DNA of 64,000 nucleotides from Nocardioides alkalitolerans DSM 16699 (GCF_000426525.1 NZ_AUFN01000013.1:62001-126000); one strand, 5' to 3'. Positions 9,275 through 16,904 are shown, numbered from the stretch's first letter. Numbers and translations are program-made. The notes: a model not told the origin generated them from the letters alone.

Positions 9275-9315
9275 CGACGTACGCTGCACGACCGACCGCC
9301 GTTCGAGGAGCCCCC

Positions 9316-9666
9316 ATGGCGTACGACGCCCTCGCCGCCCGGATCCGCACCGCCCTGGACGCCGCTGCCGGCCCGGGCGAGTACCGCGAGATCAGGATGT
9401 TCGGCGGCCTGTGCTGGACCGTCAACACCCACATGGTCGTCGGCACCGGCGACGACGACCTGATGGTCCACGTCGGCAAGGACGGTCTCGCCGCGGCGCT
9501 CGAGCACGGCGCCCGGCCGGCGACGATGGGCGGACGCACCATGCACGGCCTGGTGCTGGTCGCGGCGGCCGATCTCCCCGATGCGGCGGCACTCGACGCC
9601 TGGGTGGCGCCGGCGGTCGCGAGGGCACGGGCGAAGGCGCCGAAGAAGCCGAGAGCCTCGCACTGA
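9316..9666 (+). CDS. TfoX N-terminal domain protein
   Basis: This 116-residue protein contains the TfoX/Sxy N-terminal fold, with the diagnostic MFGGLCW at about residues 26-32, and ends in a short basic tail (ARAKAPKKPRASH). ATG 9316 is preceded by GAGGAG at 9305-9310. The full TfoX competence activators have a second C-terminal domain that is absent here, so a competence role should not be assumed; stand-alone versions of this domain are common in actinobacteria and have no assigned function. It follows the UvrA2 gene by 41 bp and may be cotranscribed. Confidence 0.85.
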   Translation: MAYDALAARIRTALDAAAGPGEYREIRMFGGLCWTVNTHMVVGTGDDDLMVHVGKDGLAAALEHGARPATMGGRTMHGLVLVAAADLPDAAALDAWVAPAVARARAKAPKKPRASH

Positions 9667-9705
9667 CGGGCGGCGCTGGTACGGCGGGGAGTGGGAGTCC
9701 GTGCG

Positions 9706-10085
9706 GTGGTTGAGGAGCGAGCGCCTGCCCGACCTGGTGGTTGAGGAGCGAGCGCCAGCGAGCGTCTCGAAACCACGCGCCCACGGTGGTTGAGCAGGAC
9801 CGCCAGCCCGCCGGTGGTTGAGGAGCGAGCGCCAGCGAGCGTCTCGAAAGCACGCGCCCGCGGTGGTCGAGCAGGACCGCCAGCCCGCCGGTGGTTGAGG
9901 AGCGAGCGCCAGCGAGCGTCTCGAAACCACGCCCAGGGGTGGTGGAGGAGGGCCGCCAGCCCGCCGGTGGTTGAGGAGCGAGCGCCAGCGAGCGTCTCGA
10001 AACCACGGCCCCGGTGGTGGAGAGGAGGGTCGGCAGGCCCGTGCCGGCGTTGGTTGAGGAGGGCCGCTAGGCCCGACTCGAAACC
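9706..10085. repeat. Cluster of 40-bp interspersed palindromic repeats
   Basis: Four near-identical 40-bp copies lie at 9737-9776, 9814-9853 (one mismatch in the last arm), 9891-9930 and 9967-10006, with period 76-77 bp. Each begins GTGGTTGAGGAGCGAGCG and ends GTCTCGAAACCAC, so the ends GTGGTT and AACCAC are complementary. The 37-bp spacers are themselves alike (CACGGTGGTTGAGCAGGACC). A partial copy starts at 9706 and a degenerate one (10052-10085) abuts the downstream HNH unit. The 523-bp gap between genes here holds only this cluster and the HNH promoter. It resembles REP/RAYT-type extragenic palindromes, not CRISPR. Confidence 0.85.
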
Positions 10086-10160
10086 ACCCCCTTTTCGGCA
10101 ATCGAAGGCCTCTTGACCTGGTCAAACAGTTATCCCCAGATCACTTGCCGACCCTGGCGA

Positions 10161-10176
10161 TCGAACGCGTGATCGA
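10161..10176. promoter_or_regulatory. SOS (LexA) box of 13E12 gene 1
   Basis: TCGAACGCGTGATCGA differs by one base from the actinobacterial SOS box TCGAAC-N4-GTTCGA. It lies 14 bp before the ATG and directly abuts the probable -10 hexamer, so bound LexA would block transcription. The same 16-mer occurs before the second copy. Confidence 0.75.
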
Positions 10177-10177
10177 A

Positions 10178-10183
10178 TAGAAT
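10178..10183 (+). promoter_or_regulatory. Probable -10 element, leaderless promoter
   Basis: TAGAAT ends 6 bp before the ATG at 10190. A start site 6-7 nt after it would coincide with the A of the ATG, giving a leaderless mRNA, and indeed no ribosome-binding site is present. The identical element lies at 46104-46109 in the second unit. Confidence 0.55.
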
Positions 10184-10189
10184 CAGGGC

Positions 10190-11653
10190 ATGAGCCCGAC
10201 CACCGCCACCTCTGAGCGCACCGCCTCCCCGGCCGTGCTGCTCGACGGTGCCCGGGCGGCTCTGGCGCGTCAGCGGGTCGCTGAGGTCGAGGTCCTCCTG
10301 GCGGTCGCGGACTGGGCCGACGCCCACACCGAGGACGGCGTGGTGGCCGACCAGTACGGGCCGTTCGGGTTGCTCCGCGGCGATGCGCATCTCCTGCCGG
10401 GTGCGGACGTGTTCGGCGAGCTCGGTGGTCCGGGCGCGCCGTTGGTGTCGGAGTTCTGCGTCGTGGAGATCGCGGCCGCACTCGGCCTGTCGACCGACTC
10501 CGGTCGCCGGCTGCTCGGTGACGCGGTCGAACTGCGCCACCGCCTCCCGCGGCTGTGGAACCGAGTGACCGCTGGCGTATTGCCCGTGTGGCGGGCTCGG
10601 AAGATCGCGCAGGAGACGACCCAGCTCACGGTCGAGGGCGCGGACTTCGTCGACCGTCACCTCGCACCCGTGGCGCACAAGACCGGGATGGTCACCGCGC
10701 AGAAGCTCGTGGCCGAGGCGATCGCGAGGTTCGACCCCGAGAAGGCCGAGCTCGACCGCGCCGACTCCGACGCCACCCGCCGCTTCGACATCGACCTCCA
10801 GGGCCAGATCGACCCCGCCCGAGGGGTCGTGCCGGTGTCGGGCACCCTCGACCTCGCCGACGCCCTCGACCTCGAGAACGCCGTGTCCCGCGTGGCCGCC
10901 GACCTCGCGCTCGCCGGGTCGCTGGACTCCCTCGACGCACGGCGATCATCCGCGGTCGGTGAGATCGCGCGGCGCCAGACGACGCTCGACCTCAGCGGCT
11001 GCGACAACGCCGACGCTGTGCGGACCACGACGGGCGAGGCCAGCAAACAGACCGGCAGCGACACCGCGCCGGCCGCGACGCGATCGAAGGCCCGCCAGGT
11101 CGTGCTCCACGTCCACCTCGCCGAAGCCGCCCTCACCGACCTGGACCCCAACGCCTGCGGCGGCGTCGACCTCGCCCGTGTCGAGGAGACCCGCAGCTTC
11201 GTGCTCGCCGAGCAGGTCCGCGAATGGTGCAGGTCATCCTTGATGCACGTGGTGGTGAAGCCCGTCATCGACCTGCGCGACCAGGTCGCGGTCGACGCCT
11301 ACGAGATCCCCGACCGGATCGCCGACCGCGTCCGCCTCACCCGACCGACCTGCGTCTTCCCGCACTGCACCCGACCCGCGCGGGGCTGCGACCTCGACCA
11401 TGTCGACGAGTACGTCCCGCCCGACCCGCACCACCCGGGCGGCGGCGGGCCACCAGGTCAGACCTCCACTGCGAACCTCGCCCCACTCTGCCGCCGACAT
11501 CACCGCGTGAAGACCCACCCCTCGCTGAGCGGCACGGGACCCGAGAGACGGTGGCGCTACCGGCGCCTGCCCGACGGATCGTTCGTCTGGACGAGCCCGC
11601 ACGACCAGCAGTACCTCGTCGACCCCCACGGCACGATCGCGCTCCCCGCTTGA
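10190..11653 (+). CDS. 13E12 repeat family DUF222-HNH endonuclease protein, copy 1
   Basis: This 487-residue protein has an N-terminal DUF222 helical domain (about residues 20-330) and a C-terminal HNH nuclease motif with CVFPHCTRPARGCDLDHVDE, then LCRRHHRVKTH, which supplies the Zn-binding cysteines and catalytic histidines. Members of this family are multicopy in actinobacteria and several mycobacterial ones belong to the LexA regulon. Here an SOS box overlaps the promoter. The gene is paralogous to 46116-47597 and shares both flanks with it. A stretch around 10943-11103 is nearly identical between the two copies while neighbouring sequence differs by over 10 percent. The substrate is unknown. 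Confidence 0.93.
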   Translation: MSPTTATSERTASPAVLLDGARAALARQRVAEVEVLLAVADWADAHTEDGVVADQYGPFGLLRGDAHLLPGADVFGELGGPGAPLVSEFCVVEIAAALGLSTDSGRRLLGDAVELRHRLPRLWNRVTAGVLPVWRARKIAQETTQLTVEGADFVDRHLAPVAHKTGMVTAQKLVAEAIARFDPEKAELDRADSDATRRFDIDLQGQIDPARGVVPVSGTLDLADALDLENAVSRVAADLALAGSLDSLDARRSSAVGEIARRQTTLDLSGCDNADAVRTTTGEASKQTGSDTAPAATRSKARQVVLHVHLAEAALTDLDPNACGGVDLARVEETRSFVLAEQVREWCRSSLMHVVVKPVIDLRDQVAVDAYEIPDRIADRVRLTRPTCVFPHCTRPARGCDLDHVDEYVPPDPHHPGGGGPPGQTSTANLAPLCRRHHRVKTHPSLSGTGPERRWRYRRLPDGSFVWTSPHDQQYLVDPHGTIALPA

Positions 11654-11670
11654 ACCTGCCCGCCTGACCG

Positions 11671-11702
11671 CACACCCCGGACGCCAGCGTCCCTGGGGTG
11701 TG
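11671..11702 (+). terminator. Terminator-like hairpin after 13E12 copy 1
   Basis: Outer arms CACACCCC (11671-11678) and GGGGTGTG (11695-11702) enclose inner arms GGACGC and GCGTCC, forming a long GC-rich stem 18 bp after the stop. The corresponding place after copy 2 keeps only a weaker CAGCG/CGCTG stem. Confidence 0.65.
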
Positions 11703-11746
11703 CCGTCATGCCCGAAGAATCGTGACTTCGAGACACTCGCTGCGCC

Positions 11747-11885
11747 CGCTCCTCACCCACCGGACGCACCGCGCCCGCTCCTCACCCACCGGACGCGCTG
11801 CGCTCGCTCCTCACCCACCGGACGCGCTGCGCTCGCTCCTCACCCACCGGCAGCACTGCGCTCGCTCCTCACCCACCGGCCCGAC
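11747..11885. repeat. 29-bp tandem repeat, five copies
   Basis: The unit beginning CGCTCCTCACCCACCGG recurs at 11747, 11776, 11805, 11834 and 11863 with an exact 29-bp period and few changes. It is contiguous with no spacers. Read on the opposite strand each unit is GGTGGGTGAGGAGCGAGCGC, a close relative of the repeat cluster at 9.7-10 kb, so the two arrays belong to one repeat family. It fills the space between the HNH gene and the 3' end of the dedA-like gene. Confidence 0.85.
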
Positions 11886-11899
11886 CCGCGAGCGCGACG

Positions 11900-12511
11900 T
11901 CAATTCCCGCCCACGGCTGCCGCGGCCGCGGCGCTGCGCCGCGTCAGCACCCGGTCGATGACGACCCCCGCCGTGAACCCGACCCCCATGCCGATCACCA
12001 TCGCCAGGATCGGGCGATCGCTGAGCCCGAAGCCGGCGACGGCGCCGATGACGACCGTGAAGGCCGCCCACAGGGAGCAGCCGGCCGTGGCGAGGGGCAG
12101 CCAGGTGCGGTAGCGGAGGGCACCGCCGGCGACGAGGTTGACGCCGATCCGGACGACGGGGAGGAACCGGGCGGTCACGATGACGTGGGGCCCGCGGTCG
12201 CGCACGAGCCGTTCGGCCAGGTCGAGGCCCCGGCCCAGGCGCCGACGTCGGCGCAGCCGCTCCCGGGGCAGCCGGCCACCGATCCAGAACCCGGTGCTGT
12301 CGCCCAGCAACGCTCCGACCACTCCGGCCGCGAACAGGCCCGGCAGCACCCACTGCTCGTCGGAGGCCACCGCGAGCGCAGCGACGGAGATCAGCACCTC
12401 GTCGCTCGGCACGAGCGGGACGAAGCAGTCGGCGTACGTCAGCAGCGCGACCACGACGTACAGCCACGGCGAGTCGAGCAACCCCCGCGCGACGTCGAGC
12501 AGCCCGTCCAT
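11900..12511 (-). CDS. DedA family membrane protein
   Basis: This 203-residue SNARE-associated (DedA/VTT) protein has the family features FVPLVPSDEVLI near residue 29, the GDSTGFWIGGRL segment near 70, and FLPVVRIGVNLVAGG near 117, within about five hydrophobic segments. DedA proteins are membrane proteins tied to lipid carrier flipping and membrane homeostasis. The ATG at 12511 has GGAGGTGGG just upstream. An Ala-rich tail ends in VGGN close to the 29-bp tandem repeat array. It is divergent from the PPOX gene. Confidence 0.9.
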   Translation of the reverse strand: MDGLLDVARGLLDSPWLYVVVALLTYADCFVPLVPSDEVLISVAALAVASDEQWVLPGLFAAGVVGALLGDSTGFWIGGRLPRERLRRRRRLGRGLDLAERLVRDRGPHVIVTARFLPVVRIGVNLVAGGALRYRTWLPLATAGCSLWAAFTVVIGAVAGFGLSDRPILAMVIGMGVGFTAGVVIDRVLTRRSAAAAAAVGGN

Positions 12512-12665
12512 GCGCCCACCTCCGGCGCCAGCATCCCAGGGCGCCCTAGGGCGGACCCGGCGGCCAGGGTGCCCCAGGCAGACCCGGTCCCGGGGACGCA
12601 CTGCGGCCGGGGTCCCTCCCCTACCGTGGAGGACCCACGCCACCGACCGACCGACGGAGACCCCC

Positions 12666-13085
12666 GTGCCCGACTCCCCGCTCACCCCCGACGCCCGCGC
12701 CATGCTGGCGAAGCCGAACCCCGCCGTCATCGCGACCGTGCGCCGCGACGGCCAGCCCGTCTCGGCGGCGACCTGGTACCTCCTGCGCAACGACGACCGC
12801 ATCCTCGTCAACATGGACGAGGGCCGGGTGCGCCTCAAGCACCTGCGCAACGACCCTCGCATCACGCTCACCGCGATCGACGAGGCGAACTGGTACACCC
12901 ACGTGACCGTCATCGGCCGCGTCGTCGAGATCTACGACGACCCCGACCTGGTCGACATCGACGCGCTCTCCCGCCACTACGGCGGCAAGCCCTACCCCCG
13001 CCGCGACCGCCTCCGCGTCAGCGCCCTCATCGAGGTCGACCGCGTGCATGGCTGGGGCGAGCAGAAGAACAACGACCAGGCCTAG
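12666..13085 (+). CDS. PPOX-class flavin/F420-dependent split-barrel protein
   Basis: This 139-residue split beta-barrel protein begins with the family pattern NPAVIATVRRDGQPVSA and has the WYLLRNDDRILVNMDEGR strand-loop that binds a flavin or F420. The usual Rv1155-like arrangement RLKHLRNDPRITL follows near residue 58. The physiological substrate of such proteins is generally unknown. GTG 12666 is the only well-placed start. Its TAG stop shares the CTAG at 13082-13085 with the stop of the convergent P-type ATPase, so the two genes overlap by 4 bp tail to tail. Confidence 0.87.
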   Translation: MPDSPLTPDARAMLAKPNPAVIATVRRDGQPVSAATWYLLRNDDRILVNMDEGRVRLKHLRNDPRITLTAIDEANWYTHVTVIGRVVEIYDDPDLVDIDALSRHYGGKPYPRRDRLRVSALIEVDRVHGWGEQKNNDQA

Positions 13086-15256
13086 GCGTCGGCCCTCGCC
13101 GGCTCCAGCCGGTAGCGCGTGGTCCGGCTCGAGTTCGCCACGACGGCGATCGAGGACGCGTTGTGGAGCAGTGCGGCCACGACCGGCGACAGGGCCCCGC
13201 CGGCGCTGACGACCAGCCCGACCGAGTTCACCGCGATCGACATGCCGTAGTTCTGGCGGATCACGCGGACGGCCTGGCGCGAGAGGTCGCGCAGCTCGAG
13301 CAACCGGTGGAGGTCGTCCCCGGCGAGAGCGATCTGGGCGGTCTCGAGGGCGACGTCGGTGCCGCCGACACCCATCGCGATGCCCACGTCGGCCAGCGCC
13401 AGCGCCGGCGCGTCGTTCGTGCCGTCGCCGACCATGGCGACCGTGTGGCCCGCGGCCTGCAGCGCGGCGACGACGTCCTGCTTCTCCTCGGGCATCACCT
13501 GGGCCCGCCACTCGTCGATGCCGAGCTCGGCGGCGACGGCGGCGGCCGTGAGCGGGTGGTCGCCGGTGAGCATGACGATGCGTCGTACGCCGTCGGCGCG
13601 CAGCGCCTCCACGACCTCGCGAGCCTCCGGACGCACGGTGTCGCGCAGGCTGACGAGCCCGGTCAGCACGCCGTCGACCGCCAGCAGCAGCGGCGTCTCG
13701 GCCTCCTGCTGCAGCTGCCGCACCCAGCCGGTCGCGACCTCGTCGACGGCGACGCCCTCGCGCTCGAGCAGGGGCAGGTTGCCGAGCAGGAGCGTCCGAC
13801 CGTCGGCGATGGTGCGCATCCCGAGGCCCAGCAGCACCTCGCACTCCTCGTGGGGAGGGATCGCGATGTGGCGCTCCTCGGTGGAGCGGATGACGGCCTG
13901 CGCCAACGGGTGCCGGGAGTGGATCTCCGAGCTGGCGACGTACGCGAGCACCTGCTCGGGCTCCCAGGCGTCGTCGAACGAGACCACGTTGGTGACGACG
14001 GGCCGGCCCACCGTCAGCGTGCCGGTCTTGTCGAAGACGAACGCGTCGACCTGGGCGGCGGCCTCCAGGTGGGAGCCGCCCTTCACCAGGATGCCGCGGC
14101 GCGCCCCGTTGCCGATCGCGGCGCTGATGGCCGTCGGGGTGGCGAGTCCGACCGCGCAGGGGCAGGCGACGAGCAGCATGGTCATCGCGCGTCGTACGTC
14201 GCGGGTGACCAGGAACGTCGCGGCGGCCAGGGCGAAGGACGCGGGCACGAAGCGGCGGGAGAAGTTCTCGCCGACGGTCTGGATGGGCGCGCGGTCGGTC
14301 TGCGCCTCCTCGACCCGGCTGATCACCCGCCCGATGGCGGTGTCGCGCCCGACCGCGGTGGCGCGCACGACCACACGGCCCTTCATCAGGACGCTGCCGG
14401 CGTGCACCCGCTGACCCAGCACGATCGCCACCGGCAGGGTCTCGCCGGTGATCGCGGACTGGTCGAGCACGCCGTCACCGTCGACCACGACGCCGTCCAC
14501 CGGCACGGCCACGTGCTCGTGCACGACGACCTCGTCGCCCACGGCGAGCCGGTCGATGTCGACGAGCTCCTCGGTCGTGACGCCGGCGGCGTCGGTGCGC
14601 CGTACCCACGCGTCGGCCTGCGTGCCGGTGAGCAGGTCGCGGATGGCGTGGCGCGTACGACGCAGCGTGAGGTCCTGGAGGTACTCGCCGATGTTGAGCA
14701 GCCAGAGCACCGTCAGGGCGACGATGTTCTCGCGCAGCAGCAGGCTCGCGACCGTGGCCGCCGAGACCAGCGCGTCGGTGCCGGCGGCGCGGCGACCGGC
14801 CAGGCCCCGCAGCGCGCCGCGCAGGAACGGGTAGCCGGTGAAGATCGTGACGCCGGTGGCGAAGGTGCGGCTGGTGGGGCCGAGCACCGGCGGGCGCCGC
14901 AGCACGTAGCGCCGTCCGCCCAGCAGCAGGAGCGCGAGGCCGCCGACCACCATGCGGGCGAGGTCGCCGTTCGAGACGTCGGCGGAACGCGGCAGCCGCG
15001 CGGGTACGGCGGACGCGGGCGTCGCCGTCGTGGCCGCACCGATGGCCGCCACGACGTCGTCGAGGTCGCAGCGCTCGGGCCGGAACCACACGACCACGGA
15101 GCCCGTGCGCGGGAACGCCTGCACGGCACGGACGCCCGCGACCCGGTCGACGGCCTCCTCGACCGCGACGGCGCGGCCCGAGGAGGCGAGCAGGTCGGGG
15201 ACCGCGTACCGCGCGCGACCCGCCTGGGCCGCCAGCGCCACCCGGGTGACGACCAC
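13082..15256 (-). CDS. ctpC: P1B-type metal ATPase, CtpC-like
   Basis: This 724-residue heavy-metal translocating P-type ATPase has the transport motif ACPCAVGLATPTAI, the phosphorylation site DKTGTL, the actuator TGET and the hinge GDGTNDAPAL. The N terminus (residues 1-90) looks like a degenerate metal-binding domain with no CxxC. Gene order matches mycobacterial Rv3269-ctpC, where CtpC and its partner PacL1 mediate zinc tolerance, so zinc export is the leading guess, with manganese also proposed for the family. GTG 15256 starts 4 bp after the partner's stop, implying coupled translation. A Fur/Zur-like box lies upstream of the pair. Confidence 0.9.
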   Translation of the reverse strand: MVVTRVALAAQAGRARYAVPDLLASSGRAVAVEEAVDRVAGVRAVQAFPRTGSVVVWFRPERCDLDDVVAAIGAATTATPASAVPARLPRSADVSNGDLARMVVGGLALLLLGGRRYVLRRPPVLGPTSRTFATGVTIFTGYPFLRGALRGLAGRRAAGTDALVSAATVASLLLRENIVALTVLWLLNIGEYLQDLTLRRTRHAIRDLLTGTQADAWVRRTDAAGVTTEELVDIDRLAVGDEVVVHEHVAVPVDGVVVDGDGVLDQSAITGETLPVAIVLGQRVHAGSVLMKGRVVVRATAVGRDTAIGRVISRVEEAQTDRAPIQTVGENFSRRFVPASFALAAATFLVTRDVRRAMTMLLVACPCAVGLATPTAISAAIGNGARRGILVKGGSHLEAAAQVDAFVFDKTGTLTVGRPVVTNVVSFDDAWEPEQVLAYVASSEIHSRHPLAQAVIRSTEERHIAIPPHEECEVLLGLGMRTIADGRTLLLGNLPLLEREGVAVDEVATGWVRQLQQEAETPLLLAVDGVLTGLVSLRDTVRPEAREVVEALRADGVRRIVMLTGDHPLTAAAVAAELGIDEWRAQVMPEEKQDVVAALQAAGHTVAMVGDGTNDAPALALADVGIAMGVGGTDVALETAQIALAGDDLHRLLELRDLSRQAVRVIRQNYGMSIAVNSVGLVVSAGGALSPVVAALLHNASSIAVVANSSRTTRYRLEPARADA

Positions 15257-15260
15257 GGGC

Positions 15261-15539
15261 TCAGTGCTCGTGGTCGTGAGCGGCGATGTCGGCGCCCGGC
15301 GGCGGCGCCTGCTCCCCCACGCGCTGGCGGGCGTCGGCCACGATGTCGCCGGTGGCGAGGCGCACGCGCTCGGCGCCGGCCTCGACACGGCGCTTGCCCC
15401 GCAGGCCGAGCGCGACCGTCGTCACCGCGCTCTCGCGGACGGCGCCGGTCTCGGCCGCCTTCTTGACCCCGTCCCACGCGACGGCGCCGACCAGGCCCGT
15501 GACGATGGTCGAGCCGGCCTTCGCGAACAGTCCGATCAC
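15261..15539 (-). CDS. DUF1490 protein, PacL-like P-ATPase partner
   Basis: This 92-residue protein has a hydrophobic N-terminal segment (VIGLFAKAGSTIVTGLVGAV), the conserved AWDGVKKAA and a C terminus rich in acidic and His residues, DIAAHDHEH. In mycobacteria PacL proteins anchor and stabilise the cognate P-ATPase and bind Zn2+ through such a C-terminal motif. I prefer GTG 15539, which has AGGAG about 8 bp upstream, over GTG 15554, which would place that ribosome-binding site inside the gene. It is directly upstream of the ctpC-like gene on the same strand. Confidence 0.87.
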   Translation of the reverse strand: MIGLFAKAGSTIVTGLVGAVAWDGVKKAAETGAVRESAVTTVALGLRGKRRVEAGAERVRLATGDIVADARQRVGEQAPPPGADIAAHDHEH

Positions 15540-15597
15540 CGGAGTTCTCCTCACTGGTCCACGGCCGCCGGGTGCGGCCGAGGGAGACGATAGACGA

Positions 15598-15612
15598 CGA
15601 CAATGATTCTCA
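15598..15612. promoter_or_regulatory. Fur/Zur-like box upstream of pacL-ctpC
   Basis: CGACAATGATTCTCA matches 13 of 15 bases of the box at 19873-19887. It lies 58 bp upstream of the DUF1490 start and 27 bp after the end of the MFS gene, so the likely target is the efflux pair. A zinc-uptake repressor box before an exporter would be unusual. Confidence 0.5.
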
Positions 15613-15638
15613 TCTGCATCGGGTCGACCGATGGACGC

Positions 15639-16904
15639 TCACTCCGCCCCGAAGGCCCGGTGCCGCAGGCCGGTGCCCGCTCCGGCGACGACGCTCAGCG
15701 CCAGGACGACGGCCGCACCGGCCATCGCGGCCCCCACGCCGACCGTCTCGGCCGCGGCCCCGCCCAGCACCGCACCGAACGGGGTGCCGCCCCAGGCGAT
15801 CATGCGGGCCGTCGTGTTCACCCGCGCCTGGAGGGGGTCCGGGGTGACCCGCTGCCGCGTGGCGATGCCGTTGAGCACCACGAGGGTGTGCGCGCCGGAC
15901 CAGGCCAGCAGCAGCACGAGCACGACGGGGTACGGCGCGGAGCCCGCGAGCCCGGCCACCGCCGGGACCCCGAGGGCGAGGCCGCCGAGCGTCAGCCACC
16001 CGGTCGGCACCCGGCGCGCGAGCCACGGGAGCGCGCTGGCCGCGAGGAACCCGCCCACGGCCACGACGGCGAGCATCACGCCGTACCGCTGCCCCTCCCC
16101 GACCGCGCCCGTGCCCGCCCCGTCCACCGCGAGCACGACGAGCAGCGCGGTGACGGCGCCCCCGGCGACCGAGTTGCCGACCCCGACGAGCGTGAGGTCC
16201 CGCACCACGGGCTGACGGAGCACGAACCGCAGGCCCTCCGCGACGTCGGCACGCAGGGTCGGCCGGGGGGACGGGCCCGCCCCGTCCCGCCCGACCGCCA
16301 GCGGACCCATCGGCGCCGTGACCACGAGCAGCAGCGCGGCCGCCGCGACGTACGCCGCGGCGTCGACCGCCAGCGCCGACGCCGACCCCAGCCACGCGAC
16401 CAGCAGGCCGCCGAGCGCGGGGGCGCCGATGCCGACGAGCGTGGTGCTCGTCCAGACCAGGCTGTTCGCGGCCACGATCCGCTCCCGGCCGACGATCGCC
16501 GGGAGCGCACCGAAGGCGGCCGCGTCGAACCACACGAACGCCGAGGCCACCACGAGCGCCACGACGAGGGCGTGCGTCGAGGTCAGGGCACCCGCGGCCT
16601 GGGCGAGCGGCACGCTGAGCAAGGCCGCCGCCGACGTCAGCTGCGCCGCGAGCATCACCCGGCGCCGGGGCCACCGGTCGGCCATGGCGCCGGCGAGCAG
16701 GCCGAGCACGAGGTACGGCGCGACCTGCGCCGCGGCGACGAGCGCGGCGACGAACGCCGAGCCCGAGAGCTGGAGCACCAGCAGGGGCATCGCGACCCCG
16801 GTCACCGCCGAGCCCGCCACCGCCACGACGCGCGCCGCCGCGAAGAGCAGCAGGTCGCGGTCGTGGAGCAGCGGGCGGGCGGCGACCGGGGGCGCAGTGC
16901 TCAC
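15639..16904 (-). CDS. MFS transporter, EntS-like
   Basis: This 421-residue protein has about twelve membrane segments and the MFS loop motif GAMADRWPRRRVMLAAQ near residue 74. Its plan (LLFAAARVVAVAGSAVTGVAMPLL at the N terminus and an NSLVWTSTTLVGIGAPALGG segment) matches the EntS/drug-exporter branch often found beside siderophore genes. It is the last gene of an operon with a FecCD-type importer and overlaps the binding-protein gene by 4 bp. Export of a metallophore is the simplest role, but no biosynthetic genes are nearby. Confidence 0.85.
   Translation of the reverse strand: MSTAPPVAARPLLHDRDLLLFAAARVVAVAGSAVTGVAMPLLVLQLSGSAFVAALVAAAQVAPYLVLGLLAGAMADRWPRRRVMLAAQLTSAAALLSVPLAQAAGALTSTHALVVALVVASAFVWFDAAAFGALPAIVGRERIVAANSLVWTSTTLVGIGAPALGGLLVAWLGSASALAVDAAAYVAAAALLLVVTAPMGPLAVGRDGAGPSPRPTLRADVAEGLRFVLRQPVVRDLTLVGVGNSVAGGAVTALLVVLAVDGAGTGAVGEGQRYGVMLAVVAVGGFLAASALPWLARRVPTGWLTLGGLALGVPAVAGLAGSAPYPVVLVLLLAWSGAHTLVVLNGIATRQRVTPDPLQARVNTTARMIAWGGTPFGAVLGGAAAETVGVGAAMAGAAVVLALSVVAGAGTGLRHRAFGAE

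Noticed and set aside
9737-10006. Evenly spaced repeats considered as a CRISPR array
   Set aside because: The spacers are nearly the same as one another and resemble the repeat, the repeat is long and palindromic, and there are no cas genes.
10130-10138. TTATCCCCA (and TTATCCGCA at 46056) as DnaA boxes or an origin
   Set aside because: A single near-match per unit with no AT-rich zone or dnaA/dnaN genes; kept only as part of the conserved unit.
11747-11885. 29-bp period considered as a CRISPR repeat
   Set aside because: The units are directly contiguous with no spacers, so it is a plain tandem repeat.
12185-15466. Very long open frame on the plus strand across 3.3 kb
   Set aside because: It is a shadow of the DedA, PPOX and ctpC-like genes created by high GC; its translation is Arg/His/Gly-rich with no domain.
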